A stretch of 64,000 nucleotides of DNA from positions 124,001 through 188,000 of the forward strand of contig NZ_JAYFUL010000006.1 of assembly GCF_034928825.1 (NCBI RefSeq). Direction: 5' to 3'. How positions within the stretch are numbered: position 1 is the first letter of the stretch; the number at the start of each line of letters is the position of its first letter. Under the pieces are notes generated by a model. That model saw only the letters and a list, made by a program, of their open reading frames with translations. It did no database searches and had not been told where the DNA came from. The DNA comes from Arcicella aquatica. Lineage in GTDB: Bacteria; Bacteroidota; Bacteroidia; Cytophagales; Spirosomataceae. Both the position numbers and the translations under genes were made by a program. Below are positions 26,563 to 35,608 of the stretch, piece by piece.

Positions 26563-27516
26563 CTATTTTTGAGCAGGCAATTTAGGAGCAACATAATCAC
26601 CACCTTCTTTTAATTGCTGAATACCCATGATTTGTTTCATTGTTTTGTCCATTCCTTCTGTAGAACCATCCAAGAAGATAACGTTACCTTGACCTTGTTC
26701 CGCAAAATGTTTAACAGCCTCTGTCCACATTGAGAAAAGTATTAGCGAAGCATCCAGATTAGCCTCATTCATTACTTTAGCTGATTCAGCCATACCTCTC
26801 GCTACTTCTTCACGGAAGAGTGCCACACCTTGTCCACGTAACTGTGCCGCAATTTTTTCTGCCTCTGCCGATATTCTAATGGCATTACCTTCTGCCTCAG
26901 CAGCTTTTGTTTTAGTAATTAATAACGCCTGACCTTCGTTTTCAGCAGCAGCCTTTAGGTTATTCGATGCTACAACCTGTGCCATCGAACGCATGATAGC
27001 TTCGTCAAAAGCAATATCATTCAACTGTAAATCTATCAAATGATAACCCCATTGTTCTAGGGTTTCGTCTAATTCATTCTTGACGTTCAATACAATCTCA
27101 CCACGTAATAACAATACCTCCGCTTGTTTTTTAGTAGCTACAAAAGCACGGATAGTTCCTTCTACTGTACGAATAAGGGCTTGCATAAACGAGCGCTCAT
27201 CCATGTATTTAAATGCTACATTTTTAATAGTTTGTTCTTCCTGATTCAACACTGCATACACTAGCATGGCTTTGAAATTCACATTTGCTTGATCAGAAGT
27301 AATGGCCTGAAATTCTAATTCCATTGAGCGGTTTTGAATTGAGATTCTCTTGAAAATAAATTCGATAAACGGAATTTTAAAGTTTAAGCCGGGCGTCATC
27401 ACTCTATGGTATTTACCAAAAACTGTTATTACCGCAACCGTACCTTGGTTGACAATAACAATTGAAAGAAAAACCACAACGAAAGCAAAAACCACTAAAA
27501 TAATTAAAGCACTCAT
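26563..27516 (-). CDS. SPFH/band 7 family membrane protein (stomatin/HflC-like)
   Basis: A 317-residue protein with one N-terminal transmembrane helix (about 3-24), followed by the SPFH domain (about 22-190, beginning VNQGTVAVITVFGKYHRVMTPGLNFKIP) and an alanine/glutamate-rich coiled coil (about 190-250, AAAENEGQALLITKTKAAEAE). These proteins form large oligomeric membrane microdomain rings and often protect or regulate membrane proteases. No partner NfeD or HflK gene is adjacent. Length is normal. Confidence 0.9.
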   Translation of the reverse strand: MSALIILVVFAFVVVFLSIVIVNQGTVAVITVFGKYHRVMTPGLNFKIPFIEFIFKRISIQNRSMELEFQAITSDQANVNFKAMLVYAVLNQEEQTIKNVAFKYMDERSFMQALIRTVEGTIRAFVATKKQAEVLLLRGEIVLNVKNELDETLEQWGYHLIDLQLNDIAFDEAIMRSMAQVVASNNLKAAAENEGQALLITKTKAAEAEGNAIRISAEAEKIAAQLRGQGVALFREEVARGMAESAKVMNEANLDASLILFSMWTEAVKHFAEQGQGNVIFLDGSTEGMDKTMKQIMGIQQLKEGGDYVAPKLPAQK

Positions 27517-27562
27517 AGTTTTGGGGTTTAAGTATATATGTTATTAAATTAAAAATATAGAA

Positions 27563-27595
27563 ACAGCACCAAAGTACGGAAAACTTTGATGCTGT
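27563..27595 (-). terminator. Possible terminator after the 27.6-28.3 kb SDR gene
   Basis: The stem ACAGCAnCAAAGT / ACTTTGnTGCTGT, with one mismatch and a 7-base loop, lies 47 bp after the SDR stop codon. The following T tract is weak (TTTCTATATTTTT on the minus strand), so this is a tentative call. Confidence 0.45.
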
Positions 27596-27642
27596 CGCAT
27601 ATAATTGTAAGAGAATGTATATTTATCGTATAAAAGGTAATT

Positions 27643-28344
27643 TTATATCATTTTAATAGCGCTCATTCCGCCATCTACATTTAATATTTGTCCTGTAATC
27701 CAGCTTGCTTCCTCAGAAACTAAAAAAGCACTAATGTTTGCGATGTCTTTTGCATGACCAAATCTGCCAATGGGATGGCGTTTGTTAGAGGCTTCTACCT
27801 TTTCCTCGCTCGATAATAAGTTTTTCGCCAAAGGAGTAGCCGTTAGCGAGGGAGCTATACAATTTACTCGAATTTTATTACTAGCAAATTCTGCTGCCAA
27901 AGAACGAGTAAGCCCCTCTATGGCACCCTTAGCACTTGCTACAGAAGCATGGAAACCCATACCAATTTTTACAGCAACGGTACTATATAAAATGATTGAG
28001 GCACTACTGCTTTTTTTAAGCTTAGGTAATACCGCTTGAATAACCGAAACGGCACCTAGTACATTTACTTGGAAATCGTTCTTGAAATCATCTTGTGATA
28101 AGCGTTGAAAGGGTTTTAAATTTATTGTACCCGGACAATAAATTAAGCCATCTAATACGTCAGGAAGTTCATTAAACACCGTATTGTCTGGATTCAATGC
28201 ATCCCAAGTAACATGTTTAATTCCTGCTATTGAAGGTGTAGTCCGAGAAGCCGAGAAAACTGTAAATCCTTTATTGATTAAAACATGAGCAGTCGCTTCT
28301 CCAATTCCTGAGCTTGCTCCGATAATTAATATATTTTTTGACAT
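27643..28344 (-). CDS. Short-chain dehydrogenase/reductase fold protein lacking the catalytic Tyr
   Basis: A 233-residue SDR-fold protein. The cofactor motif IIGASSGIGEATA (residues 6-18) and the C-terminal VDGG are normal. The active-site block, however, reads FHASVASAKGAIEGLTRSLAAEF, so the position of Tyr in the YxxxK pair is Val, while Lys is kept. The catalytic Ser position is near SIILYSTVAV (about 125-134). I recall other Bacteroidota SDR proteins with HAS(I/V)xxAK here, so this is probably a real subfamily and not a mutation. It may be an altered enzyme or a non-enzymatic binder. Genes on both sides give no pathway clue. Confidence 0.8.
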   Translation of the reverse strand: MSKNILIIGASSGIGEATAHVLINKGFTVFSASRTTPSIAGIKHVTWDALNPDNTVFNELPDVLDGLIYCPGTINLKPFQRLSQDDFKNDFQVNVLGAVSVIQAVLPKLKKSSSASIILYSTVAVKIGMGFHASVASAKGAIEGLTRSLAAEFASNKIRVNCIAPSLTATPLAKNLLSSEEKVEASNKRHPIGRFGHAKDIANISAFLVSEEASWITGQILNVDGGMSAIKMI

Positions 28345-28446
28345 TCAATTTGATATTTATTGATAAGTAATTATTCGTAGAACTTAAGTATAGCAAGAAT
28401 GTTTTTTTTAATATTAAAAATATAGTAAATAAGGTATTTGAGATAT

Positions 28447-28486
28447 AAGTTTAACAAATTGAATAATCATTCAATTTGTTAAACTT
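28447..28486. repeat. Perfect 18-bp inverted repeat with 4-base loop
   Basis: AAGTTTAACAAATTGAAT, loop AATC, then its exact complement. It lies in the 256-bp spacer between the SDR and the CoA-transferase genes, 103 bp upstream of the SDR start codon, without a T tract. It could be an operator or a structured leader. Confidence 0.7.
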
Positions 28487-28540
28487 ATTGATTATTAGGT
28501 TGTTGAAAAATATTTCGTCAGATACTTAAATAAATGTAGC

Positions 28541-28589
28541 GTCAAAGATTATCAGCGAACTAAGGAGGGGATTGATGATAATCTTTGAC
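28541..28589 (-). terminator. Perfect 14-bp hairpin just after the CoA-transferase gene
   Basis: GTCAAAGATTATCA and TGATAATCTTTGAC pair perfectly around a 21-base loop containing AAGGAGGGG. It begins 12 bp after the stop codon of the minus-strand gene. There is no T tract, so it may be an mRNA-stabilising 3' hairpin instead of a true terminator. Confidence 0.45.
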
Positions 28590-28600
28590 TGTTGATTGAG

Positions 28601-30109
28601 CTAAACTAATGCAAATTCATCCACTTTCATGCTTCCAGTTTCTATTAACCTAGCCTGCCATTCAAGTGCTTCGTTGAGTAGGTGAGGAGTATGTCCGCCT
28701 TCCTGACAAGCTCTTTGATAATAGTCTAAAAGCAACGGTCTGTAGTCTGGATGAGAACAGTTGTTAATAATTTTAATCGCTCTTTCACGAGGTGCTAATC
28801 CTCTTAAATCCGCTAAACCATAATCGGTCACAATAATATCTACGTCATGTTCGGTATGGTCTACATGCGACACCATCGGAACGATGTGTGAAATATTATT
28901 TCCTTTAGAGGCCGCTTGCGTAACAAAAATGCACAGGTAAGCATTTCTGGCAAAGTCGCCTGAACCACCTATTCCATTCATCATTTTTGTACCATAAACG
29001 TGGGTTGAATTCACGTTTCCATAAATATCACATTCTATGGCAGTATTGATGGCAATAATGCCTAGCCTACGGATTACCTCAGCAGCATTACTTATATTCT
29101 GTGGACGCAATAGTATCTTATCCTTGTACTTATCAAAATTCATGAATATCTTTTCATAACATGCTGATGAAACAGTGATTGACGATGCCGAAGCAAACGT
29201 TAGCTTACCAGCATCTATCAAATCGAAAGTACTATCTTGCAATACCTCTGAATACATCGTAAGGTCGTGAAATTCACTATCAACAAAACCTTCAAAGATG
29301 GCATTCGCTACTTTGCCTATGCCTGCTTGTAATGGCAAAAGTGAATTAGTGAGCCTACCAGCCTTTATTTCGTCTCTTAGAAAGTCTAACAAATAACTAG
29401 CAATGGCGATTGTCTTTTGATCAGGTTCTGCAATAGTAGCAGGGCTATCGGCGATATTGGTGAAAACAATACCAATTACTTTCGAAATATCTAGGGGAAT
29501 GCTATTTTGCCCGATTATTGTATTGGCTTGGGTAATTGGGATAATTTTACGATTAGGATATTCCCCAGGATAAAACACATCGTGAATTCCTTCTATGCTT
29601 GTCGGAATCGATAGGTTTATTTCAAGGATAATTGCTTTTGCTTTTTCTATAAAAGTGGCAGAGTTGCCAATAGATGTTGTAGGAATAACACTACCATCAG
29701 CTTTTATCATAGCCACTTCTATTACGGCTATATCTATTTCAGGTAAATGTTTATTATTAATCAATTCGGCAGTTTCGCCTAGGTGTTGGTCTATAAATAA
29801 AACCTCGCCACTATTAATATATTTTCTAAGGATGCTATCAGTCTGAAATGGCATTCTTTTAGCAAGGATATTGTTTTCAGCCAATTGTCCATCTACATCA
29901 TGCCCTAATGAAGCACCCGTAATCAAAGTTATTTTTAATTCATCAGTATGTTTTCTTGCTGCTAATGCTTTTAAGACTGCCTTGCTGTCACCAGCACGGG
30001 TAAAACCACTTGAGCCAACGGTCATGCCATTTTTAAAAAACTGGGCAGCTTCTTGGGCTGTTATTACTTTATCACGTAAACTAGTAGGTTGAATTCTTTC
30101 TTGATTCAT
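28601..30109 (-). CDS. Acetyl-CoA hydrolase/transferase family protein (succinyl-CoA:acetate CoA-transferase-like)
   Basis: A 502-residue class I CoA-transferase-type enzyme. The N-terminal glycine-rich NGMTVGSSGFTRAGDSKAV (about 27-45), the catalytic-glutamate region LTMYSEVLQDSTFDLIDAGK (about 278-297) and NGIGGSGDFARNAYL (about 376-390), IVTDYGLADLRGLAPRERA (about 426-444) are characteristic of the AarC/Cat1 group. These enzymes move CoA between acetate and succinate or hydrolyse acetyl-CoA, linking acetate metabolism to the TCA cycle. The gene is alone in its unit and divergent from a PAS-LuxR regulator; a 160-bp mobile repeat lies between them. Confidence 0.9.
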   Translation of the reverse strand: MNQERIQPTSLRDKVITAQEAAQFFKNGMTVGSSGFTRAGDSKAVLKALAARKHTDELKITLITGASLGHDVDGQLAENNILAKRMPFQTDSILRKYINSGEVLFIDQHLGETAELINNKHLPEIDIAVIEVAMIKADGSVIPTTSIGNSATFIEKAKAIILEINLSIPTSIEGIHDVFYPGEYPNRKIIPITQANTIIGQNSIPLDISKVIGIVFTNIADSPATIAEPDQKTIAIASYLLDFLRDEIKAGRLTNSLLPLQAGIGKVANAIFEGFVDSEFHDLTMYSEVLQDSTFDLIDAGKLTFASASSITVSSACYEKIFMNFDKYKDKILLRPQNISNAAEVIRRLGIIAINTAIECDIYGNVNSTHVYGTKMMNGIGGSGDFARNAYLCIFVTQAASKGNNISHIVPMVSHVDHTEHDVDIIVTDYGLADLRGLAPRERAIKIINNCSHPDYRPLLLDYYQRACQEGGHTPHLLNEALEWQARLIETGSMKVDEFALV

Positions 30110-30252
30110 ATCATTGAGTAGCTTTTATAAAGCACGAAATTCGGAGGAAATCATTTTTTACACTATGACGATTAATTTTTTAAATCATGACTATTATTAG
30201 TTTATGTTAAAAATGTGTGCCATTTACGGTGAACTAATACCAATAAATTAAT

Positions 30253-30412
30253 GAAGCTGTTTAAACTTTCAGTTTCTTAGGTGAAAGTATTGTATTTTTG
30301 AATTGATTTTTTCAAAATTTGGGAAGCATAGCATCGCTACGTTGAGTAAATTTTGGAACAAGCTATTCTAAAAGACTTAGTTTAACCCGAAAGGGAAAGT
30401 TTAAACAGCTTC
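30253..30412. mobile_element. 160-bp MITE-like element, copy 1
   Basis: It begins GAAGCTGTTTAAACTTTC and ends with the exact complement, GAAAGTTTAAACAGCTTC, flanked by a 3-bp direct repeat AAT (30250-30252 and 30413-30415). No coding frame. The interior has CAAAATTTGG facing AAATTTTGG around the conserved loop containing AGCATAGCATCGCTACG. A TATTTTTG box (30293-30300) resembles a -7 promoter element. It ends 61 bp before the LuxR-type gene. Copies 2 and 3 are at 49632 and 63631. Confidence 0.85.
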
Positions 30413-30473
30413 AATAGTTTGATGCATCAAATAAGCCAATTGAAAGATACATTTGCATAATAAATGAACCTCT

Positions 30474-31262
30474 ATGACTGAAGAACAACAACACATTACC
30501 ACTACCTACATAACATTACTAAACCAACAACAATTTGTTGAGGAGGAACTAGATTATGCTATTCTCGAAAAACATAAACCTCTGTTGCATACTTTGGCTC
30601 GTTTGGGGAATAGTGGTGTAAGTGTCTTTGACTCTTTTAGAAAAGAACACGTATTTTATTCTCCTAATTTTAGTAGTCTGCTGGGCTATGATTTAGCACA
30701 GATTGAAGTAAAAGACTATATCTTTCTGGATACCAAAATTCATCCTAAAGATTTAATGGAGCTTACCAGAAACGGAATCTCACTCTTGAAGCTATTTTTT
30801 GCTTTTTCAAAAGAACAGAAAACCGACTATAAGTTGATTAATGAGTATAGAATATTAAATGCGGAGGATAAATACATCAGGGTAGTAGAACAACATCAGA
30901 TATTGGAATTAGATGCTTATGGCAATATGTGGTTGTCGCTCAGTATTATCGATGTATCGCCCAATCAGGAAATAAATGAGGGCTTAAAAAGCCAATTGTT
31001 GAATTTTAGAACAGGAAAAATAATTCCTTTTCTGAAAGATGACCACAAAGGAGTTGTGGAAGAACCAAGTGTGGCTTTATCACAACGAGAAATTCAAATT
31101 CTTCATTTGGTCAAAGATGGTTTTTTAAGTAAAGAGATTTCAGATAAATTAGCCATCAGTGTACATACTGTAAACACCCACCGACAACGTGTTTTAGGAA
31201 AACTAGGTGCTAATAATTCACTGGAAGCCATTGTTTTTGCTTCAAAGCTTGGCTTGATATAA
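30474..31262 (+). CDS. PAS-LuxR transcriptional regulator
   Basis: A 262-residue regulator. Residues about 40-160 form a PAS-like sensor (FDSFRKEHVFYSPNFSSLLGYD), and the C-terminal part is a LuxR/GerE helix-turn-helix (LSQREIQILHLVKDGFLSKE ISDKLAISVHTVNTHRQRVLGKLG, about 198-241). No phosphoreceiver or membrane segment is present, so the signal is probably cytoplasmic. It is 90 bp upstream of a TonB-dependent receptor on the same strand, a likely target, and its own promoter region contains a 160-bp repeat element. Start is the ATG directly after the A-rich leader. Confidence 0.85.
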   Translation: MTEEQQHITTTYITLLNQQQFVEEELDYAILEKHKPLLHTLARLGNSGVSVFDSFRKEHVFYSPNFSSLLGYDLAQIEVKDYIFLDTKIHPKDLMELTRNGISLLKLFFAFSKEQKTDYKLINEYRILNAEDKYIRVVEQHQILELDAYGNMWLSLSIIDVSPNQEINEGLKSQLLNFRTGKIIPFLKDDHKGVVEEPSVALSQREIQILHLVKDGFLSKEISDKLAISVHTVNTHRQRVLGKLGANNSLEAIVFASKLGLI

Positions 31263-31352
31263 TGAGTTGAGTACTGAAAAATCAGTATTGTATGAAAATA
31301 GGTTATGAAAGACCTTTGTGCTTTCACATTAAACCGATTTATTCATACAATT

Positions 31353-33680
31353 ATGCTAAAAATTAACCTACTATTACTGATTGTTGGAATGTTCTTGTTC
31401 CCATCAAAAGCGCAACAACCTACCCAGACCCTCAGAGGGATAGTAATCGACAATGCTTCTAATACAGCCCTTCCATTTGCCAATGTTATAATCCTCAATA
31501 CCAAATTTGGCACACAGACTGATGCCTCTGGAAACTTTACTATTAACAATGTAAGTGTAGGCAGATATAACATTCAAGTAAGCATGGTTGGCTATGAGCC
31601 TATTTTGATGAAAGAGATTCTATTGTCGTCATCAAAAGAGGTTTTCCTGACTGTCTCCATGAAAGAAAGTACCACCACGTTGGCAGAAGTTACAGTAAAA
31701 CCACAGGTGAATAAAGAACAGCCTCTCAATAGTACAGCCACACTCAGTGCAAGAATGCTGAGTGTTGAAGAAGCCAAACGATATGCAGGTGGATTTGATG
31801 ACCCTGCTAGATTGGTTTCATCGTTTGCAGGCGTGACCAGTAATGTAGGAAACAATGCAATCGTGGTGCGAGGAAACAATCCCCAAGCTTTACAATGGAA
31901 ATTAGAAGGCGTAGAAATTCCAAACCCTAATCACTTTGCTGATTTGAGTAGTTTTGGAGGAGGAGGATTAACAGCTCTTAGTAGCCAACTATTAGCCAAT
32001 TCAGATTTCTTTTCTGGAGCGTTCCCTGCTGAATATAGTAATGCACTTTCGGGAGTATTCGATATTTTTATGCGGAAAGGCAATAACAACAAAGCCGAGC
32101 ATACTTTTCAAGTGGGACTTACAGGCATTGATGTTTCGTCAGAAGGACCATTTAAGTCGGGGGGTAAATCATCTTATCTTTTTAATTATCGCTATTCAAC
32201 GATGGCATTATTAGAGCCACTTTTGCCAGATAACGCAGGTGGTGTAAAGTACCAAGACTTTTCGTTTAAGCTTAATTTTCCTACTAAAAAGGCGGGTACA
32301 TTTTCATTCTGGGGCATTGGTTTACTAGATAATTCTAGTGCTAAGATAAAAGAGGATAAGGCGGAATGGAAATACGATACTGATAAAGAAAACCAGTCTG
32401 TTAAACAGTTTATGGCGGCCAGTGGTATCAGTCATAAAATATTCTTAAACGATACACAGTATTTAAAAACAACCTTTGCGTCAACAATCAATGGTATTGA
32501 TTTAACAACCGACAGAATCAATGATATATCACAGATTTTGCCTAAAAACAGGATTAATAATCAAAATATCAGCCTTGTTTTTAATTCATATTTAAATACC
32601 AAGTTTAGCTCAAAACATACTAACAAAACAGGGCTAGTGGCAACAAGTATGCGTTATGATATTTCATTGCAAAATGCTTCAACGTTTGGTAATTCTTTGG
32701 AAAAAGTGGTAGCAGAAAAAGGCAAAAGCTTTTTGCTTTCAGCTTATACGAATTCAACCATTAATTTCTCAGAGAAGGTAACGATGAATGTTGGGGCGAA
32801 TGGGCAGTTATTTACCTTGAATAATCATTATACTATTGAGCCACGCTTGGGTATAAAATATCGCTTTGCTGAAACTCAGGCTTTCAGTGTTGGATATGGT
32901 TTACATAGCCGTTTAGAACGATTGAATTATTACTTTGTAAAAAATGGACAAGAGAATCTCAATAAAAACCTTGACTTTACAAAGGCACATCATTTGGTGT
33001 TAGGGTATGACCTGAATTTGTCGGAGTTCCATCATTTAAAAATTGAAGGGTATTATCAAAAACTGTTCAACGTACCTGTGATAAAAGATAGTTCTTTCTC
33101 AACCATTAACTTAACCAATGATTGGTTTTTTAAAGAAGCCTTACAAAATACAGGAGAAGGTAAGAACTATGGTGTAGACATTACTTTTGAGAAGTATTTA
33201 TCAAGCGGTTTTTATTATATGATTACAGGTTCTGTTTTTAGTTCAACGTATAGAGGAGGAGACGGAGTATGGCGAAATACGAGGTATAATAGAAATTATG
33301 TTTTTAATTTTTTAACGGGGAAAGAATGGCAAATGGGCAAAAATCAGCAAAATGTATTTGGGATTAATATCCGATTGAGTTATCAAGGAGGTGACCATTA
33401 TTCACCATTAGATGAAAAAGCTTCACAAAAAGCTCAAGAAGCAAAATTTGATGAAACGCTGGCTTTTTCGAAGCAATTGCCTTCAGCTTTTACGTCACAC
33501 CTTACGGCAAGCTTCAAGATTAACAAGACGAAATCTAGTAGAGAAATTGCTTTAAAAATCATCAATGCTACGATGTATAAAGAGTTTATGGGTTTTCAAT
33601 ACAATTATCTTACTAAGGTCGTAGATGAATACCGTGAAGGACTTTTTATTCCAAATCTAAGTTATCGGGTTGAATTTTAA
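31353..33680 (+). CDS. TonB-dependent receptor with carboxypeptidase-like regulatory domain
   Basis: A 775-residue outer-membrane receptor. A signal peptide (MLKINLLLLIVGMFLFPSKAQ) is followed by a CarboxypepD_reg-like domain (about 25-110, TLRGIVIDNASNTALPFANV and GTQTDASGNFTINNVSVGRY), a plug domain (about 125-235, with RVLSSFAGVTSNVGNNAIVV-like block) and a 22-strand-type barrel ending in aromatic VEF. The frame extends to an ATG at 31305, but the ATG at 31353 gives a proper signal peptide. There is no SusD partner, so this is not a glycan PUL pair; the cargo is unknown. It probably answers to the adjacent PAS-LuxR regulator. Confidence 0.88.
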   Translation: MLKINLLLLIVGMFLFPSKAQQPTQTLRGIVIDNASNTALPFANVIILNTKFGTQTDASGNFTINNVSVGRYNIQVSMVGYEPILMKEILLSSSKEVFLTVSMKESTTTLAEVTVKPQVNKEQPLNSTATLSARMLSVEEAKRYAGGFDDPARLVSSFAGVTSNVGNNAIVVRGNNPQALQWKLEGVEIPNPNHFADLSSFGGGGLTALSSQLLANSDFFSGAFPAEYSNALSGVFDIFMRKGNNNKAEHTFQVGLTGIDVSSEGPFKSGGKSSYLFNYRYSTMALLEPLLPDNAGGVKYQDFSFKLNFPTKKAGTFSFWGIGLLDNSSAKIKEDKAEWKYDTDKENQSVKQFMAASGISHKIFLNDTQYLKTTFASTINGIDLTTDRINDISQILPKNRINNQNISLVFNSYLNTKFSSKHTNKTGLVATSMRYDISLQNASTFGNSLEKVVAEKGKSFLLSAYTNSTINFSEKVTMNVGANGQLFTLNNHYTIEPRLGIKYRFAETQAFSVGYGLHSRLERLNYYFVKNGQENLNKNLDFTKAHHLVLGYDLNLSEFHHLKIEGYYQKLFNVPVIKDSSFSTINLTNDWFFKEALQNTGEGKNYGVDITFEKYLSSGFYYMITGSVFSSTYRGGDGVWRNTRYNRNYVFNFLTGKEWQMGKNQQNVFGINIRLSYQGGDHYSPLDEKASQKAQEAKFDETLAFSKQLPSAFTSHLTASFKINKTKSSREIALKIINATMYKEFMGFQYNYLTKVVDEYREGLFIPNLSYRVEF

Positions 33681-33759
33681 GGGAAGGGACTGAGGATGTT
33701 TTACCATTCTACCCATGTAGCGTTCCTAACGGAACTATAATCTACATCTATCAATCAAA

Positions 33760-34040
33760 ACATGAGTCATCCCGAATTTCAAAATCATAAAAAAGCGGTC
33801 GAAATTAGTTTTTAGACCGTTTTTTTATGATTGATGAACACCGAATTCCTACTGTTTGAGCGGAGCGAGTCGGTTCGCCGATGCGATTAGGAATTCTTGA
33901 TTTTCTTTTGCGGTCCGCCGCGCGGTTACTTTTCTTTCATCAAGGAAAGAAAAGTAAGGACTAGACGATAATTAAGTAGAAAACCTCACAAATTGTCTCC
34001 AAAACGCACAATTTTAGGAAAAATTCGGGATGACTCATGT
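33760..34040. mobile_element. Palindromic repeat element type B, copy A
   Basis: Terminal inverted repeats ACATGAGTCATCCCGAATTT and its complement bound a 281-bp non-coding element between the convergent TonB-receptor and GH43 genes. Three internal hairpins: 33784-33831 (AGCGGTC/GACCGTT with A and T tracts, terminator-like), 33843-33896 (GAATTCCTA/TAGGAATTC, with inner TCGG-TTCG-CCGA) and 33926-33957 (TTACTTTTCTTT and complement). A GC-rich stretch (GCGGTCCGCCGCGCGG) lies at 33910-33925. In this copy the complementarity continues 6 bp outside the termini. The second copy is at 47850. Confidence 0.8.
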
Positions 34041-34067
34041 TTTGATTTCAATACTCAATTTATCTCT

Positions 34068-35039
34068 TTATTTAATCGTTTTCTTCTCAACACCTTCATT
34101 CGTAATAATTACAGGCTTGATAAGTCCATTTTCGTCAAAAAACATTTTATCGATACAAGTAACACGGGCATTTCCATCAGTCTCTGTCAAAGGTCTTCTA
34201 TGATATACAATGTACCAATCGTCTGTTTTAGGATTTTTAATCACAGAGTGATGCCCCGCACCTCTAGCAATTTTAGGGTCTTGTTGTAAAATTTTACCAA
34301 TTCGTTTAAAAGGACCAAAAGGAGAATCGGCAATAGCATAAGCTACACAGTAGTCAGGGCCAGTCCAGCCACCTTCAGACCACATAAAGTAATATTTACC
34401 ATTCTTTTTAAACATAAAAGGCCCTTCTACATAGTTTTCAGGAGTGATTTCCTTGAAAATACTGCCATCTGAATAGGGAATAAAGCCAGTAAAGTCTTTT
34501 TTCAAATGAGCAATATTGCAATGCTTCCAGCCACCATAAATCAAATAGTATTCGTTGTTATCTTTAAAAATGAACTGGTCGATAGGTTGTGCCCCATTAT
34601 GAAACTTATCAATTAAAGGTTTTTTGAGGTAGTCTTTAAAAGGCCCCGAAGGCTTGTCGGCAACGGCTATTCCAATACCACCATATTCTTGGTCGCTCTG
34701 AATGTCATTCGCCCCAAAAAATAGATAGTATTTCCCCTCTTTTTTAATAATCGAAGGAGCCCAAATGGCTCTTTTAGCCCATTTCACATTAGCAGTATCC
34801 AATATCTTTGAATGCTTCGTCCAAGTCACTAAATCTTTAGAAGAAAAGGCATCAAAAAACACTTGTTTTTCGTAAGGGGCTGAATAAGTAGGATAAATCC
34901 AATAGGTTTTATCAAATATTATTCCTTCTGGGTCAGCATTCCAACCTTTGAAAACAGGATTACCAGCTGTAGTGGATTGAGAAAAAAGCGTTTGTTGAAC
35001 AAACGTAAAAAGGATAATCAATAAAATTAGTTTTCGCAT
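34068..35039 (-). CDS. Glycoside hydrolase family 43 protein
   Basis: A 323-residue secreted five-bladed-propeller glycosidase. A signal peptide (MRKLILLIILFTFVQQTLFS) precedes the domain. The three expected acidic residues are visible: general base in WNADPEGI (about residue 37), pKa-modulating Asp in AQPIDQFIF (about 157) and proton donor Glu in NYVEGPFMF (about 206). Typical strands such as WAPSIIKKEGKYYLFF support the family. The frame starts 15 bp earlier (MSQLF), but the internal ATG gives a canonical signal. GH43 members act on arabinans or xylans; the exact substrate is not evident. The gene is convergent with the TonB-receptor gene. Confidence 0.9.
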   Translation of the reverse strand: MRKLILLIILFTFVQQTLFSQSTTAGNPVFKGWNADPEGIIFDKTYWIYPTYSAPYEKQVFFDAFSSKDLVTWTKHSKILDTANVKWAKRAIWAPSIIKKEGKYYLFFGANDIQSDQEYGGIGIAVADKPSGPFKDYLKKPLIDKFHNGAQPIDQFIFKDNNEYYLIYGGWKHCNIAHLKKDFTGFIPYSDGSIFKEITPENYVEGPFMFKKNGKYYFMWSEGGWTGPDYCVAYAIADSPFGPFKRIGKILQQDPKIARGAGHHSVIKNPKTDDWYIVYHRRPLTETDGNARVTCIDKMFFDENGLIKPVIITNEGVEKKTIK

Positions 35040-35608
35040 AAATAATTGGCTCAATATTTGTTGTGTTTATTATGATGTTTGATTTCCTATTTGAATTACA
35101 TTCAAACAATAAATATCTTTCCTAACTGCCTATTTTATTGTATTAAACCAAGAATTAATTAGAAAATAGGCTCTAAAAGAAGCCTAAAATATCTAATTAT
35201 AATAAAATCTCACCTCGATTCGCTCAAAGAGCAGCATTTTAGAAAAATCTTACACCATTTTACTTTAAAATTTCAATGTTTAAATCGCTAAGAGATTTAA
35301 ACATATTGTTATATACAATAAAAATGAATCCTAAGTTATATTGAATTATTTTATTGAGTGTGCTTGTTAATCCTTACTATGAACAAGATATTGAATGATT
35401 AGCATTTTGGAGAAAGAGTTTTGGAATGTAATTCTTAACATACGGTAACTTTACATATGAATATAAGCTTTTGGTAACAGTTATTATTCATCCATATAAA
35501 ATGTAATCGGGTATTAGTAATATTTCATTCGAATGAACAACATTTGTACATATTGTATAACAATCATTAACCATACTAAATTTATTTTTTAATCCTTATT
35601 TTAAAATC
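35040..35608. other. Divergent intergenic region between GH43 and GT2
   Basis: A 569-bp very AT-rich spacer without a supported gene. It contains a perfect 10-bp hairpin TGTTTAAATC/GATTTAAACA with a 7-base loop at 35277-35303. Promoters for both divergent genes are expected, but no confident boxes were found. Confidence 0.5.
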
